Shown here one piece after another: positions 36,677 through 45,774 of a stretch of DNA of 64,000 bases. Origin of the DNA: Sphingomonas gellani (GTDB lineage Bacteria > Pseudomonadota > Alphaproteobacteria > Sphingomonadales > Sphingomonadaceae); the NCBI RefSeq assembly GCF_900110035.1, contig NZ_FOCF01000008.1, forward strand, positions 124,001-188,000, read 5' to 3'. Below the pieces are notes generated by a model that was not told the origin of the DNA, did no database searches, and saw only the letters and a program-made list of their open reading frames with translations. Position 1 is the stretch's first letter; each line of letters begins with the position of its first letter. A program made the position numbers and the translations under genes.

Positions 36677-37774
36677 ATGCCGGACCTGTCGACGCTACGA
36701 TTATGCAGCGTGCTGGCGAGCAGCGCGTTCGCTGGCGTGTTCCTGGTGCTGTGGCGCGGCCGCCGGAGCGAGCGGCACTTGGCGCTATGGGGTGCCGGGG
36801 CCGGCTTGTATGCGTGCGTGCTGATCGCGTTGCAGGGGCTGGAGACGTTCTCGCCCTTGCGGGCCGGCCTGGTGATCGCCGCTCTGTCGGCCACCAATTG
36901 CCTGATGCTGGGCGGAGTGCGTGCATTCGACGGGCACAGGCCGCTGACCGGATGGATGATCGTGCTGGTCGTGTCGCAAGGCGTGCTCGCAGCGCTGTTC
37001 GGCTCGGGAGCGTCCAGCTCCGGCCGCGTGGTCGATGCCATCCTGCTGACGATATCGGTGATCGCATGCGGGTTGCCGTTGGCGCTGGCCCGTCCCGATG
37101 ACGGCACCCGCGCGACCCGACGCATCGTCGGCGTGGCGTTGCTGGCCTATGTGCCGGGGTTCCTGGCCTCTATCGCGCTCGACCTGCGGCTGGGCCCGGA
37201 CATCAACTGGATTGCCCTGTTGCCGATGCTGTCGGACCAAATGTTGCTGGGCGTGATGAACCTGGCACTGCTCGCCATTCCGGGGCAGCGGTCGCACCAT
37301 GCCCTGCGTCGGGCGGCGCTGTTCGATCCGCTGACCGGCGCGTGGAACCGCGCGGCGCTGATCCGCAACGAGACAGGGCTGGCACGCGCGGGCAACGCGG
37401 CGATCCTGATCGACATCGACCACTTCAAAGCAATCAACGATGCCCATGGCCATGCCGCGGGCGACGCGGTGCTCGTCACCGTGGCGGCATCGCTGCTGCG
37501 CGTCGCGGCGACGCGGGCGGGGCGCGTGGTGCGACTGGGCGGCGACGAGTTCCTGCTGGTGTTCCCCGCCACGGACCTGAGCGATGCGAAACAGGTCGCG
37601 GAGACGGTGCGCGTCGACGCGTCACGTCCCGCCGACCGCCTGCCCGAACGCTCGGTCAGCCTGGGCATCGCGATGGTCGCGCCGGGGGAGCGGGGGCTGG
37701 ACGAGCCCATCGCCCGCGCTGACCGTCTGCTCTACCGCGCAAAGGCGGAGGGCAGGAACCGGATCGCCGCGTGA
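36677..37774 (+). CDS. Membrane-anchored GGDEF diguanylate cyclase
   Basis: A 365-residue protein with six hydrophobic segments in the first 200 residues (sensor part without a named motif) and a C-terminal GGDEF domain. The domain has DPLTGAWNRAAL, IDIDHFKAINDAHGHAAGDAVL and the intact active site RLGGDEFLLVFP, ending RADRLLYRAKAEGRN. It should make c-di-GMP. No RxxD inhibitory site is seen at the usual spot. It is a single gene with GGGGGTGAG upstream of the ATG. Confidence 0.93.
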   Translation: MPDLSTLRLCSVLASSAFAGVFLVLWRGRRSERHLALWGAGAGLYACVLIALQGLETFSPLRAGLVIAALSATNCLMLGGVRAFDGHRPLTGWMIVLVVSQGVLAALFGSGASSSGRVVDAILLTISVIACGLPLALARPDDGTRATRRIVGVALLAYVPGFLASIALDLRLGPDINWIALLPMLSDQMLLGVMNLALLAIPGQRSHHALRRAALFDPLTGAWNRAALIRNETGLARAGNAAILIDIDHFKAINDAHGHAAGDAVLVTVAASLLRVAATRAGRVVRLGGDEFLLVFPATDLSDAKQVAETVRVDASRPADRLPERSVSLGIAMVAPGERGLDEPIARADRLLYRAKAEGRNRIAA

Positions 37775-37833
37775 TCGCGGGCATGCCCGCATCGGCTTGC
37801 CGTGACGGGGGTTGATCGCCTAGCGCATGACCC

Positions 37834-38415
37834 ATGAAACGCGTCGCCATCTATTGCGGATCCGCCACCCCCGCCGACCCCCAATATATCGAGGGCGCCC
37901 GCACCATCGGGCGGACACTGGCCGAACGGGGCATCGGTGTCGTCTATGGCGGCGGACGCCTGGGCCTGATGGGGGCGATCGCCGACTCGGCACTGGCGGC
38001 CGGGGGCGAGGTGATCGGCGTCATTCCGCAGGCGCTGGTCGATGCGGAGGTTGCGCATCGCGGGCTGACCGAACTGCACGTCGTGCCGGGCATGCATGCG
38101 CGCAAGCAGCTGTTCACCGATCTGAGCGACGGCTTCATCACCATTCCCGGCGGCACTGGCACGATGGATGAATTGTGGGAAGCGCTCAGCTGGTCGCAGC
38201 TGGGCTATCACTCCGATCCGGTCGGGTTGCTCAACCTGGCCGGCTATTACGACCATCTGGTCGCGTTCTGGGACAAGATGGGAGAGGTGGGCTTCCTGCG
38301 TCCGCAGCACCGCGACCTGTTGATCGTTGACGGCACGCTGGATGGCTTGCTGGACAAGATGGCCGCGCATGTGCCGACCCAGCCGATCGTCAGGATGAAG
38401 ACGACGGACCTGTAA
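37834..38415 (+). CDS. LOG family protein (TIGR00730; cytokinin riboside phosphoribohydrolase-like)
   Basis: A 193-residue Rossmann-fold protein of the LOG/YvdD family, which splits nucleoside monophosphates to base and ribose 5-phosphate. Signature motifs: VAIYCGSATPADPQY, VVYGGGRLGLMGAIAD and the catalytic FITIPGGTGTMDELWE (PGGxGTxxE), then LNLAGYYDHL. It lies five bases before crtB, so the two are co-transcribed, although no functional link is known. Confidence 0.94.
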   Translation: MKRVAIYCGSATPADPQYIEGARTIGRTLAERGIGVVYGGGRLGLMGAIADSALAAGGEVIGVIPQALVDAEVAHRGLTELHVVPGMHARKQLFTDLSDGFITIPGGTGTMDELWEALSWSQLGYHSDPVGLLNLAGYYDHLVAFWDKMGEVGFLRPQHRDLLIVDGTLDGLLDKMAAHVPTQPIVRMKTTDL

Positions 38416-38419
38416 GACG

Positions 38420-39373
38420 ATGAGCGAGGCGAGCCCGTCCCGCGACGCGATCGTCGCCACCGCCCGCGAGTCGATCGCGCGGGGGTCGAAGAGCTTCGCC
38501 GCCGCCAGCCTGCTGTTCGATCGGCCGACGCGGGAACGCGCATGGCTGCTCTATGCATGGTGCCGCGCCTGCGACGATATCGCCGACGGGCAGGAGATGG
38601 GTCACGGCATGACGCGCGTGTCCGACGCGCCCGCCCGGTTGGAGCGTCTGTCGGCAATGACGGAGGCTGCGCTGGCGGGACAGGTGGTGGGCGACCCCGC
38701 GTTCGACGCGTTGCGCATCGTCGCCGCCGAAACGCGCCTGCCGCATGCCTTCGCGCGCGACCTGATCGCCGGCTTCGCCCTGGATGCGGAGGAATGGCGA
38801 CCGCGCAGCGAGGACGACCTGTTCCGGTATTGCTACCACGTCGCCGGCGTCGTCGGGTGCATGATGGCGGTGATCATGGGCGTCGATCCCGACGATGCGG
38901 AGACGCTGGACAGGGCCTGCGACCTGGGCATGGCGTTTCAGCTGGCCAACATCGCCCGCGACCTGGACGAGGACGATCGCGCGGGGCGATGCTACCTGCC
39001 TATCGAGTGGCTGGTGGAGATGGACATCCCGCCGGGCGAGCATCTGAAGCCCTTCTTCCGCCCACGCCTGGCGGTGCTGGCGAAGCGGCTGGCGACGCAT
39101 GCGGCGGCGTTCGAGGAGAGTGCCCGGCGCGGCACGCCGGCCCTGTCGTTCCGGTCTGCCTGGGCGGTCCTGTCCGCCGCGCATATCTATGGTGCGATCG
39201 GCCGCGAGGTGGCCAGTCGCGGGGCCCATGCCTGGGATCACCGCGTCACTACGTCGGGCGGTCAGAAACTGGCGTTCATAGCGCGCGCGTTCGTGGAGGC
39301 ACGGGGCCGCGCCCGACTCTACCCACTCGTACCTCGCGATCCCGATCTATGGACACGGCCCGGGCGCAATTGA
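38420..39373 (+). CDS. crtB: Phytoene synthase
   Basis: CrtB condenses two geranylgeranyl diphosphates to phytoene, the first committed carotenoid step. The 317-residue protein has both Asp-rich magnesium motifs: RACDDIADG near residue 51 and NIARDLDEDDRAGRCYLP near residue 178, along with GSKSFAAASLLF and VAGVVGCMMAVIMG. The other carotenoid genes here, crtI and crtY, lie about 10 kb away on the other strand. Confidence 0.96.
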   Translation: MSEASPSRDAIVATARESIARGSKSFAAASLLFDRPTRERAWLLYAWCRACDDIADGQEMGHGMTRVSDAPARLERLSAMTEAALAGQVVGDPAFDALRIVAAETRLPHAFARDLIAGFALDAEEWRPRSEDDLFRYCYHVAGVVGCMMAVIMGVDPDDAETLDRACDLGMAFQLANIARDLDEDDRAGRCYLPIEWLVEMDIPPGEHLKPFFRPRLAVLAKRLATHAAAFEESARRGTPALSFRSAWAVLSAAHIYGAIGREVASRGAHAWDHRVTTSGGQKLAFIARAFVEARGRARLYPLVPRDPDLWTRPGRN

Positions 39374-39395
39374 CCCGGGTGGACCGTGCGGTGCG

Positions 39396-39626
39396 TCAAC
39401 CGCGGGGGCGGGGTGCATCCTTCTGCGCGATGGTCAGGCCGTTGACGCGGCAGTTCGCGGCGAGGCTGGGTGCATCCACGTCGCTGTTGCGCGCGAGCAT
39501 CGTCGGCAGGTCGGCGCGGCACTGAGCCATGGTCTCGTAACGGGCCGGCAGGACGCGTGCTTCCTGGCAACCGAGATTGCCGTCGCCGCAGCCCAGGATG
39601 GCCATCACGAAGAACATCGGTTCCAT
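39396..39626 (-). CDS. Small cysteine-containing hypothetical protein
   Basis: A 76-residue protein starting MEPMFFVMAILGCGDGNLGC, a short hydrophobic start with two closely spaced Cys, followed by YETMAQCRADL and LAANCRVNG; four Cys in all suggest disulfides outside the cytoplasm. A strong GGAGG lies seven bases before the chosen ATG; this GGAGG also contains the in-frame GTG at 39638, which is therefore not the start. Family unknown. It is convergent with crtB. Confidence 0.65.
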   Translation of the reverse strand: MEPMFFVMAILGCGDGNLGCQEARVLPARYETMAQCRADLPTMLARNSDVDAPSLAANCRVNGLTIAQKDAPRPRG

Positions 39627-39758
39627 ATACGCCTCCACACTCTTGGAGGGAAAAACGGGCTTGACGCGGATGCGTTCCCGTGCCTGACGGCGAGTTGTCC
39701 AGTATCGGCACGAGCCGGTTGATAATGGCCGCGCTTACCCCGATCTTCGGGGGCGACG

Positions 39759-41579
39759 ATGCCGCCGATTGATCCCACCGCCACCACCCGCGCCGACCAG
39801 CCGCTGTTGCCCACCCTCCGCCGCTTTCTCCCCTATCTGTGGCCGGCCGGTCAGACGGGGCTGAAGGCAAGGATCGTCGGCGCGATGGCGCTGGTGATCG
39901 CGTCGAAGCTGCTTCAGGTGTTCGGCGCGGCCTATACGCTGAAATATGCGGTCGACCGGATGGCGGCTGGCGACCGCGGACTGGCGATGCTCGTGATCCT
40001 GCTGGTCGTCGGTTATGCGGCGTCGCGGTTCGGCACGACCCTGTTCGACAATCTGCGCAATGCGGTGTTCGAGCGGGTGGGTCAGGACGCGACCCGGCGC
40101 CTGTCCGCCAACGTGTTCCGCCACCTGCATGGGCTGTCGCTGCGTTTCCACCTCGAACGGCGGACCGGTGCGGTGACCAAGGTGGTCGAGCGCGGCACCA
40201 AGAGCATCGACACGATGCTGTATTTCCTGCTGTTCAACATCGCGCCAACCGTGCTGGAACTGGCGCTGGTGCTCGCGATCTTCGGGCGCAGCTTCGGCTG
40301 GCCGATGGCGGCGGCGACCACGGCGATGGTCGCCCTGTATATCGTGTTCACGCGCAAGGTGACCGACTGGCGCAACCACCTGCGCACGCAGATGAACGAC
40401 CTGGACACCGGCGCCGTCGCGCATGCGGTGGACTCCCTGCTCAATTTCGAGACGGTGAAGTATTTCGGCGCGGAGGAGCGGGAGGCGCGACGCTACGACG
40501 CGGCGATCACCGCCTACGCGCGCGCGGCGACCAAGTCGGAGAACAGCCTGGCCTGGCTGAACGTCGGACAGGCGCTGATCACCAACCTGATGCTGGGCGG
40601 CGGCATGGCGTTCGTCGCATGGCGATGGAGCCGGGGGCAGGCATCGGCGGGCGACGTGGTGTTCGTGTCCACATTGCTGGCGCAGCTATTCCGGCCGCTC
40701 GATCTGCTCGGCATGGTATACCGCACCATCCGGCAGGGCGTGATCGACATGGGCGCGATGTTCGACCTGATCGACACGCCCGCCGAGGTCGTGGATGCGC
40801 CGGGCGCACCGGCGCTGGTCATCGGGCCCGGCCATCTGCGTTTCGAGAGCGTCCATTTCGGCTACGAGCCGGAACGCGAGATCCTGAAGGGCATCGACCT
40901 CGACGTACCCGCCGGCTCGACGCTGGCGATCGTCGGCCCGTCCGGCGCGGGTAAGTCGACCATCGCGCGGCTGCTCTACCGCTTCTACGACCTGACCGGA
41001 GGGCGCATCACGGTAGACGGGCAGGATATCGCCGCTGTGCAACAGGCGTCCCTGCGTGCGCAGGTCGGAATCGTGCCGCAGGACACCGTGCTGTTCAACG
41101 ACACGGTCTCCTATAACATCGCCTATGGCCGGGAGGGTGCGACCGAGGAGGAGGTCGCCACCGCCGCGCGCGGTGCCGCCATCGCCGGGTTCATCGAGCG
41201 CCAGCCGGACGGCTATGCCACCCGCGTCGGCGAGCGGGGGCTGAAGCTGTCGGGTGGCGAGAAGCAGCGCGTGGCGATCGCCCGCACACTGCTCAAGAAC
41301 CCGCCGATCCTGATCCTGGACGAGGCGACCAGCGCGCTCGACAGCCGGACGGAGGCGGAGATCATGGACACGCTGGAGGCGATCGAGCGCGGCCGCACCA
41401 CGCTGGTCATCGCGCACCGTCTGTCGACGATCGTCCATGCCGACCAGATCGTGGTGCTGGACGCCGGCCGGGTGGCGGAGCGCGGCACCCACGCCGAACT
41501 GCTGCGGCGCGGCGGCCTGTATGCCGAGATGTGGGCCCGTCAGGCGGCCGAGCGGGACGAGGCGCTGGCGGCGGAGTGA
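39759..41579 (+). CDS. Atm1/ABCB7-type ABC exporter (fused permease and ATPase)
   Basis: A 606-residue half-transporter. Six spans lie in about residues 35-320, with the Atm1 marker TKVVERGTKSIDTMLYFLLFNIAPTVLEL and ALITNLMLGGGMAFVAWR. The ATPase has Walker A GPSGAGKST near residue 393, LRAQVGIVPQDTVLFNDTV, signature LSGGEKQRVAIAR and Walker B LILDEATSALD. Bacterial and mitochondrial Atm1 export glutathione-linked thiols for iron-sulfur balance and heavy-metal detoxification; homodimer in the inner membrane. The assignment to the Atm1 subgroup is based on the motifs named. Confidence 0.92.
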   Translation: MPPIDPTATTRADQPLLPTLRRFLPYLWPAGQTGLKARIVGAMALVIASKLLQVFGAAYTLKYAVDRMAAGDRGLAMLVILLVVGYAASRFGTTLFDNLRNAVFERVGQDATRRLSANVFRHLHGLSLRFHLERRTGAVTKVVERGTKSIDTMLYFLLFNIAPTVLELALVLAIFGRSFGWPMAAATTAMVALYIVFTRKVTDWRNHLRTQMNDLDTGAVAHAVDSLLNFETVKYFGAEEREARRYDAAITAYARAATKSENSLAWLNVGQALITNLMLGGGMAFVAWRWSRGQASAGDVVFVSTLLAQLFRPLDLLGMVYRTIRQGVIDMGAMFDLIDTPAEVVDAPGAPALVIGPGHLRFESVHFGYEPEREILKGIDLDVPAGSTLAIVGPSGAGKSTIARLLYRFYDLTGGRITVDGQDIAAVQQASLRAQVGIVPQDTVLFNDTVSYNIAYGREGATEEEVATAARGAAIAGFIERQPDGYATRVGERGLKLSGGEKQRVAIARTLLKNPPILILDEATSALDSRTEAEIMDTLEAIERGRTTLVIAHRLSTIVHADQIVVLDAGRVAERGTHAELLRRGGLYAEMWARQAAERDEALAAE

Positions 41580-41638
41580 AGGGCCTTTTTAGGGTCACTC
41601 GTCCGGGTAGCGTGGCGCTTTCCACCGGAGTGTCGCCG

Positions 41639-42583
41639 ATGAAGCTGCTGGTGTTGTTCGCCGCTCTGCCTCTCCTGGGTGCCGCATCGATCCCTGCGCA
41701 GGAGGCACCGGTCGGGCATTTTCGCACATGGGCGTCATCCGACCGCAAGGCGCTGATCTTCACGTCGGGTGGTGTCACGGTGCAGGTGGAGGCGCTGCCC
41801 TGTCCGGCGAAACCGCCACACAGCGATGACTCGTCGTGCAGTTGGGAAGGGTACAACAATCAGGCGGCGGTCACGGTGTCCGCACTCGGCCTGCCGTCAC
41901 AACGAACGCTGACGGATGGCGCATCGTCCTATGTCCGGATCGCGGCGGTAAGGCTTCGCCGTGACGATGTTCGCCCGGCGGTGGTGATCGACAGCGAGTC
42001 CGGCGGATCGGGGGGCGGCAGCTGGATCACGGTGCTGGCTCCGGACGCTGGTGGGTATCGTTCTGTAGAGCTTCGGCGGGGCGAAGCAGGCGGCGGCATG
42101 GACCGGAACCTGCAAGGACAGATCGGGGACAACCCAATCGATCGCACCGGCGACGGTGTGGTCGATTTCGTGGTGCGCGACCCGCGTTTCGATTCGGCGT
42201 TCGGTTGCAATGCCTGCACGCCGCGTCCGCCAGTCGTGCTCAGCGTCGTCAATGGGCGGGCGGTCGATTTGTCCGCCGATTCATCCGCGCGCGGTGTGTT
42301 CGCGGCGGACATGGCACGCTTGCGCGCCGGCTGCGTATCCTCACAACGAGGTCGCAACGGCATCTGTGCCGCCTATGTCGCGGATGCTGCCCACGCCGGG
42401 CGCTTCGATGCGGCATGGGCGACGATGCTGCGCCATTATCAGCGGGATGGTGCCACGCTGTGGCAGGGCTGCGTGAAGCCGCGTCTGCACGGCGTCTGTC
42501 CGTCCGACGGCACCACCCATCATGCCGACTTTCCCGCCTCCTTGCGCGCCTTCCTGGTGGCCACCGGCTATCTGACCGCCTGA
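41639..42583 (+). CDS. Secreted hypothetical protein
   Basis: A 314-residue exported protein with a signal peptide (MKLLVLFAALPLLGAASIPAQ). The mature part has an SGGSGGGSWITVLAPDAGGYRSVELRRGE segment followed by DRTGDGVVDFVVRDPRFD, a calcium-binding-like DxTxDGxxD loop seen in VCBS/FG-GAP-type repeats, and paired Cys in FGCNACTPRPPV and later. The C-terminal third has a helical RFDAAWATMLRHYQRDG region. No family recognised with confidence. CCGGAG lies eight bases before the ATG. Confidence 0.75.
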   Translation: MKLLVLFAALPLLGAASIPAQEAPVGHFRTWASSDRKALIFTSGGVTVQVEALPCPAKPPHSDDSSCSWEGYNNQAAVTVSALGLPSQRTLTDGASSYVRIAAVRLRRDDVRPAVVIDSESGGSGGGSWITVLAPDAGGYRSVELRRGEAGGGMDRNLQGQIGDNPIDRTGDGVVDFVVRDPRFDSAFGCNACTPRPPVVLSVVNGRAVDLSADSSARGVFAADMARLRAGCVSSQRGRNGICAAYVADAAHAGRFDAAWATMLRHYQRDGATLWQGCVKPRLHGVCPSDGTTHHADFPASLRAFLVATGYLTA

Positions 42584-42664
42584 CGGCGCACGAACTGGCA
42601 AGGCGCGGTTCACGACCCATATCGCACGCGTTCGCCGGGCGTTTCGCGCCCCTTGGAGTGCGTA

Positions 42665-43429
42665 ATGGCGTTGAACAGCCTGTCCCGGCAGGATCGTATG
42701 GTGTCGGTGGCGCTGACCGCCGCGGTGACGGCCATGGTCGGTTGGCTGCTGCTGATCGGGTTGCGGCTGCCCGGCGTTGTGCCGACTGAGGACCCGCTGG
42801 CGGTGTTCAGCGTCGTGCCGCCGCGCGAGGTGCCGCATCCCAAGACGGTGCCGGCGCGCAAGCATCAGCGGCGCAAGGCAGGGCGTGCCGCGCCGCCCAA
42901 TCTGCGCTCCACCGCGACACAGGTGGTCGCCCCGCCGCCGATCGTCCCCGTGCCCGTCCCGCCGCCGGTCGTCGTCGCGCCGGTCGCCAACACGGGTGCG
43001 GCACCGACCCAGGGCGCGGCGTTGCGGGCCGGGCCCGGCACCGGCGCGGGCGGGATCGGCGACGGCTTCGGCAGTGGCGGGGATGGCGACGGCGACGGGG
43101 ATGGCTGGCGCGACGAGACTCCGCCGCGCCGGATCAAGGGCCGCATCAAGGATTCCGATTATCCGAAGGCCGCCGACGATGCAGGCGCCAGCGGCACCGT
43201 TTCGGTCCGCATCCGCGTCAACACCGTGGGCCGGGTCGACGAATGCGTGGTCACCGGATCGAGCGGCAGCGCGGTGCTGGACGAGACGACGTGTCGCCTG
43301 ATCCAGCAACGCTATCGCTACGAGCCGTCGCGTGATGGACAGGGTCGGCCGGTGACGTCCTATGTGGTGTTCGACAACGACTGGTTGATGGAGCGGGAAC
43401 CCGTGCCGCCGGCACCACCGCGCCGCTAG
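42665..43429 (+). CDS. TonB-like protein
   Basis: A 254-residue TonB-type energy transducer candidate: cytoplasmic start, one span (about 16-37), a Pro/Val-rich linker (PPPIVPVPVPPPVVVAP), a Gly/Asp-rich run (GSGGDGDGDGDGW) and a C-terminal TonB fold (KDSDYPKAADDAGASGTVSVRIRVNTVGRVDECVV). The YPxxA...G.V.V...V...G.V motif is typical. TonB carries proton-motive energy to outer-membrane receptors. No exbB/exbD or receptor gene is adjacent. Ribosome-binding site GGAG seven bases upstream. Confidence 0.85.
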   Translation: MALNSLSRQDRMVSVALTAAVTAMVGWLLLIGLRLPGVVPTEDPLAVFSVVPPREVPHPKTVPARKHQRRKAGRAAPPNLRSTATQVVAPPPIVPVPVPPPVVVAPVANTGAAPTQGAALRAGPGTGAGGIGDGFGSGGDGDGDGDGWRDETPPRRIKGRIKDSDYPKAADDAGASGTVSVRIRVNTVGRVDECVVTGSSGSAVLDETTCRLIQQRYRYEPSRDGQGRPVTSYVVFDNDWLMEREPVPPAPPRR

Positions 43430-43482
43430 CGGCGGTGCGCGCGAGCCGATAGGGTCGTCGCTTCACCTTGCAAGGACCGTCG

Positions 43483-45528
43483 ATGCGTCGCCAGCTTCTG
43501 CTCACCTGCCTGACCCTGACCCCGCTGTCGCTTTCCGGTGCCGCTCTTTTCGCGCAGACCGCGCCGGCCGGCCCCCGCTATGCGCCCTGGGGTCTGGAGC
43601 TGAAGGACATGGACCGGTCGGTGAAGCCGGGGGACGACTTCTTCCGCTATGCCGAGGGGACGTGGCTGAAGACGCATCCGATCCCGTCGGACAAGTCCAG
43701 CGCGGGGTACAACTCCGAGCTGCCCGACGAGATCGAGGGCCAGGTCCGCACCATCGTCGAACAGGCGGCGGCGCATCCCGCCAACGCGACGGAGCGCAAG
43801 GTCGGCGACTTCTATGCCGCATGGATGGATGAGGGCGGCATCGACGCACGCGGCCTCGCCCCGCTGAAGCCGTACCTGGCGCGTATCGATGCGGTGACGA
43901 CGCGCGGGGCCCTGGTCCAGTTGATGATGACGCCGGGATATCCGTCGCCGATCAACATCGGGATCCAGGCGGATCAGGACGACCCCACCCGCTATTCCGC
44001 CGCCGCCGGTCAGGCGCGGCTGGGCCTGCCAACGCGCGATTATTACCTGCTCAAGGGCGAGAAGTACGACGCGATCCGCCGCGCCTATCGCGATTACCTG
44101 ATCCGTATCCAGACGCTGGCCGGCCTGTCCGACCCCGCCGCCCGCGCCGACCGCATCATCGCGCTGGAAACCGCGGTCAGCCAGGATCAATGGACGCCAG
44201 AGCGGCGGCGCGATCCGGTGGCGACGCATAACCCGATGACGCGCGCCCAGCTGACCAGGCTGGCGCCGGAATTCGACTGGACCCCGACGCTCGCCGCGAT
44301 GGGGCTGGGCGCGGCGAAGACGGTCGATGTGGCGGAGACGACGGCGGTGACGGCGGCGGGCAAGCGTCTGGGCGACATCCCGTTGTCGACGTGGAAGGAG
44401 TGGGTCACCGCCCGCTTCATCAGCGACCACGCGCCGTTCCTGCCCCGCGCGTTCGACCAGGCGAATTTCGCATTCTACAGCAAGACGTTGCGCGACGTGC
44501 CTGAACAGCGTGCGCGGTGGAAGCGCGGCATGGGCCTGATCGACGGCGCCCTGGGAGAGGCGGTCGGCGCGATCTATGTCCAGCGGTACTGGAGCCCCGC
44601 GACACAGGCCAAGGCGGACGAGCTGGTGTCCGACATGCGCGCCGCGTACAAGGACAGGATCGACGGCGCGACCTGGATGGACACGCCGACCCGCACCGCC
44701 GCGCTGGCGAAGCTGGCCAGTTTCGATCCCCGCATCGGCCATCCCAAGCAGTGGATCGATTATTCGACGCTGAAGGTCAGCCGCACCGATCCGCTCGGCA
44801 ATGCGCTGGCGGCGGACGACTTCCAGTGGCGCCTGCAACTCAAGCGGTTCCCGCTGCCGGTCGATCGCGGGCTGTGGTTCATGACGCCGCAGACGGTGAA
44901 CGCCTATTACGATCCGACGCTGAACCAGATCACGGTGCCCGCCGCGATCCTGCAACCGCCCTTCTTCGACGCCAGTGCCGATCCGGCGGTGAACTATGCG
45001 GAAACGGGCGCGACCACGATCGGGCACGAGATGGGCCACGGCTTCGACGATCAGGGTCGGCAATATGACGACAAGGGTCGCCTGCGCGACTGGTGGACCC
45101 CGGCGACGGCGGCCAAGTACAAGGTGCAGGCGGATCGCCTGTCCGACCAGTTCGACACCTATGAACCGATCGCCGGCACGCATATCAAGGGGCGGCTGAC
45201 GCTGGGCGAGAATCTCGCCGATCTGGGCGGGCTGGAGACGGCCTATGCCGCGTACCGCCGCTATGTGTCGCGCCATGGCGAGCCGCCGGTGCTGGACGGC
45301 ATGACCGGTGACCAGCGCTTCTTCCTCGCTTATGCCCAGGCGTGGCAGGGCAACACACGCGAGGGGGCGTTGCGCGCGCAACTGCTGTCCAACCCGCACA
45401 GCCCCGACAAGTACCGGGTCAACGGCATCGTGCGCAACTTCGGCCCCTGGTACACGGCGTTCGGCGTGAAGCCGGGCGATGCCATGTACCTGCCCCCGGC
45501 ACAGCGCGTGTCGGTCTGGGGCAGCTGA
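43483..45528 (+). CDS. M13-family zinc metallopeptidase (neprilysin-like)
   Basis: A 681-residue exported endopeptidase with a signal peptide (RRQLLLTCLTLTPLSLSGAALFAQ). The zinc site is complete: HEMGH (His515, Glu516, His519) in TIGHEMGHGFDDQGRQYD, and the third ligand Glu576 in LGENLADLGGLE. NAYYDP (substrate-binding Asn-Ala-Tyr/Phe-Tyr) and the C-terminal VNGIVRNFGPWYTAFGV are also M13 hallmarks. It should degrade peptides in the periplasm. AAGGA precedes the ATG. Confidence 0.95.
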   Translation: MRRQLLLTCLTLTPLSLSGAALFAQTAPAGPRYAPWGLELKDMDRSVKPGDDFFRYAEGTWLKTHPIPSDKSSAGYNSELPDEIEGQVRTIVEQAAAHPANATERKVGDFYAAWMDEGGIDARGLAPLKPYLARIDAVTTRGALVQLMMTPGYPSPINIGIQADQDDPTRYSAAAGQARLGLPTRDYYLLKGEKYDAIRRAYRDYLIRIQTLAGLSDPAARADRIIALETAVSQDQWTPERRRDPVATHNPMTRAQLTRLAPEFDWTPTLAAMGLGAAKTVDVAETTAVTAAGKRLGDIPLSTWKEWVTARFISDHAPFLPRAFDQANFAFYSKTLRDVPEQRARWKRGMGLIDGALGEAVGAIYVQRYWSPATQAKADELVSDMRAAYKDRIDGATWMDTPTRTAALAKLASFDPRIGHPKQWIDYSTLKVSRTDPLGNALAADDFQWRLQLKRFPLPVDRGLWFMTPQTVNAYYDPTLNQITVPAAILQPPFFDASADPAVNYAETGATTIGHEMGHGFDDQGRQYDDKGRLRDWWTPATAAKYKVQADRLSDQFDTYEPIAGTHIKGRLTLGENLADLGGLETAYAAYRRYVSRHGEPPVLDGMTGDQRFFLAYAQAWQGNTREGALRAQLLSNPHSPDKYRVNGIVRNFGPWYTAFGVKPGDAMYLPPAQRVSVWGS

Positions 45529-45535
45529 GCGACCG

Positions 45536-45561
45536 GCCCGCTGGCCGTTTGGCGAGCGGGC
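45536..45561 (+). terminator. Hairpin after the M13 peptidase gene
   Basis: GCCCGCT/AGCGGGC inverted repeat with additional GCC/GGC pairing inside, starting eight bases past the stop codon. There is no T tract, so it is a candidate transcript end only. Confidence 0.35.
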
Positions 45562-45774
45562 GATGGTCGAATCGTCAATCGTGCGGGTGCCGAAGCTCGA
45601 TTAAGCGCGCCGCTTCGTCTGCAGCGCGACCACGATCTCGTACGCGTGCATGACAGGCCTCAACATCGCGTTTCGACCTACAGCCAGTACCCGGTGCCCG
45701 ACTGACCCTCTCGATTGGAGGCTGTGGCCCGCCGAGGCTCGACCCCGCCGCGCACTCTCCCTACATGGCGCGCA

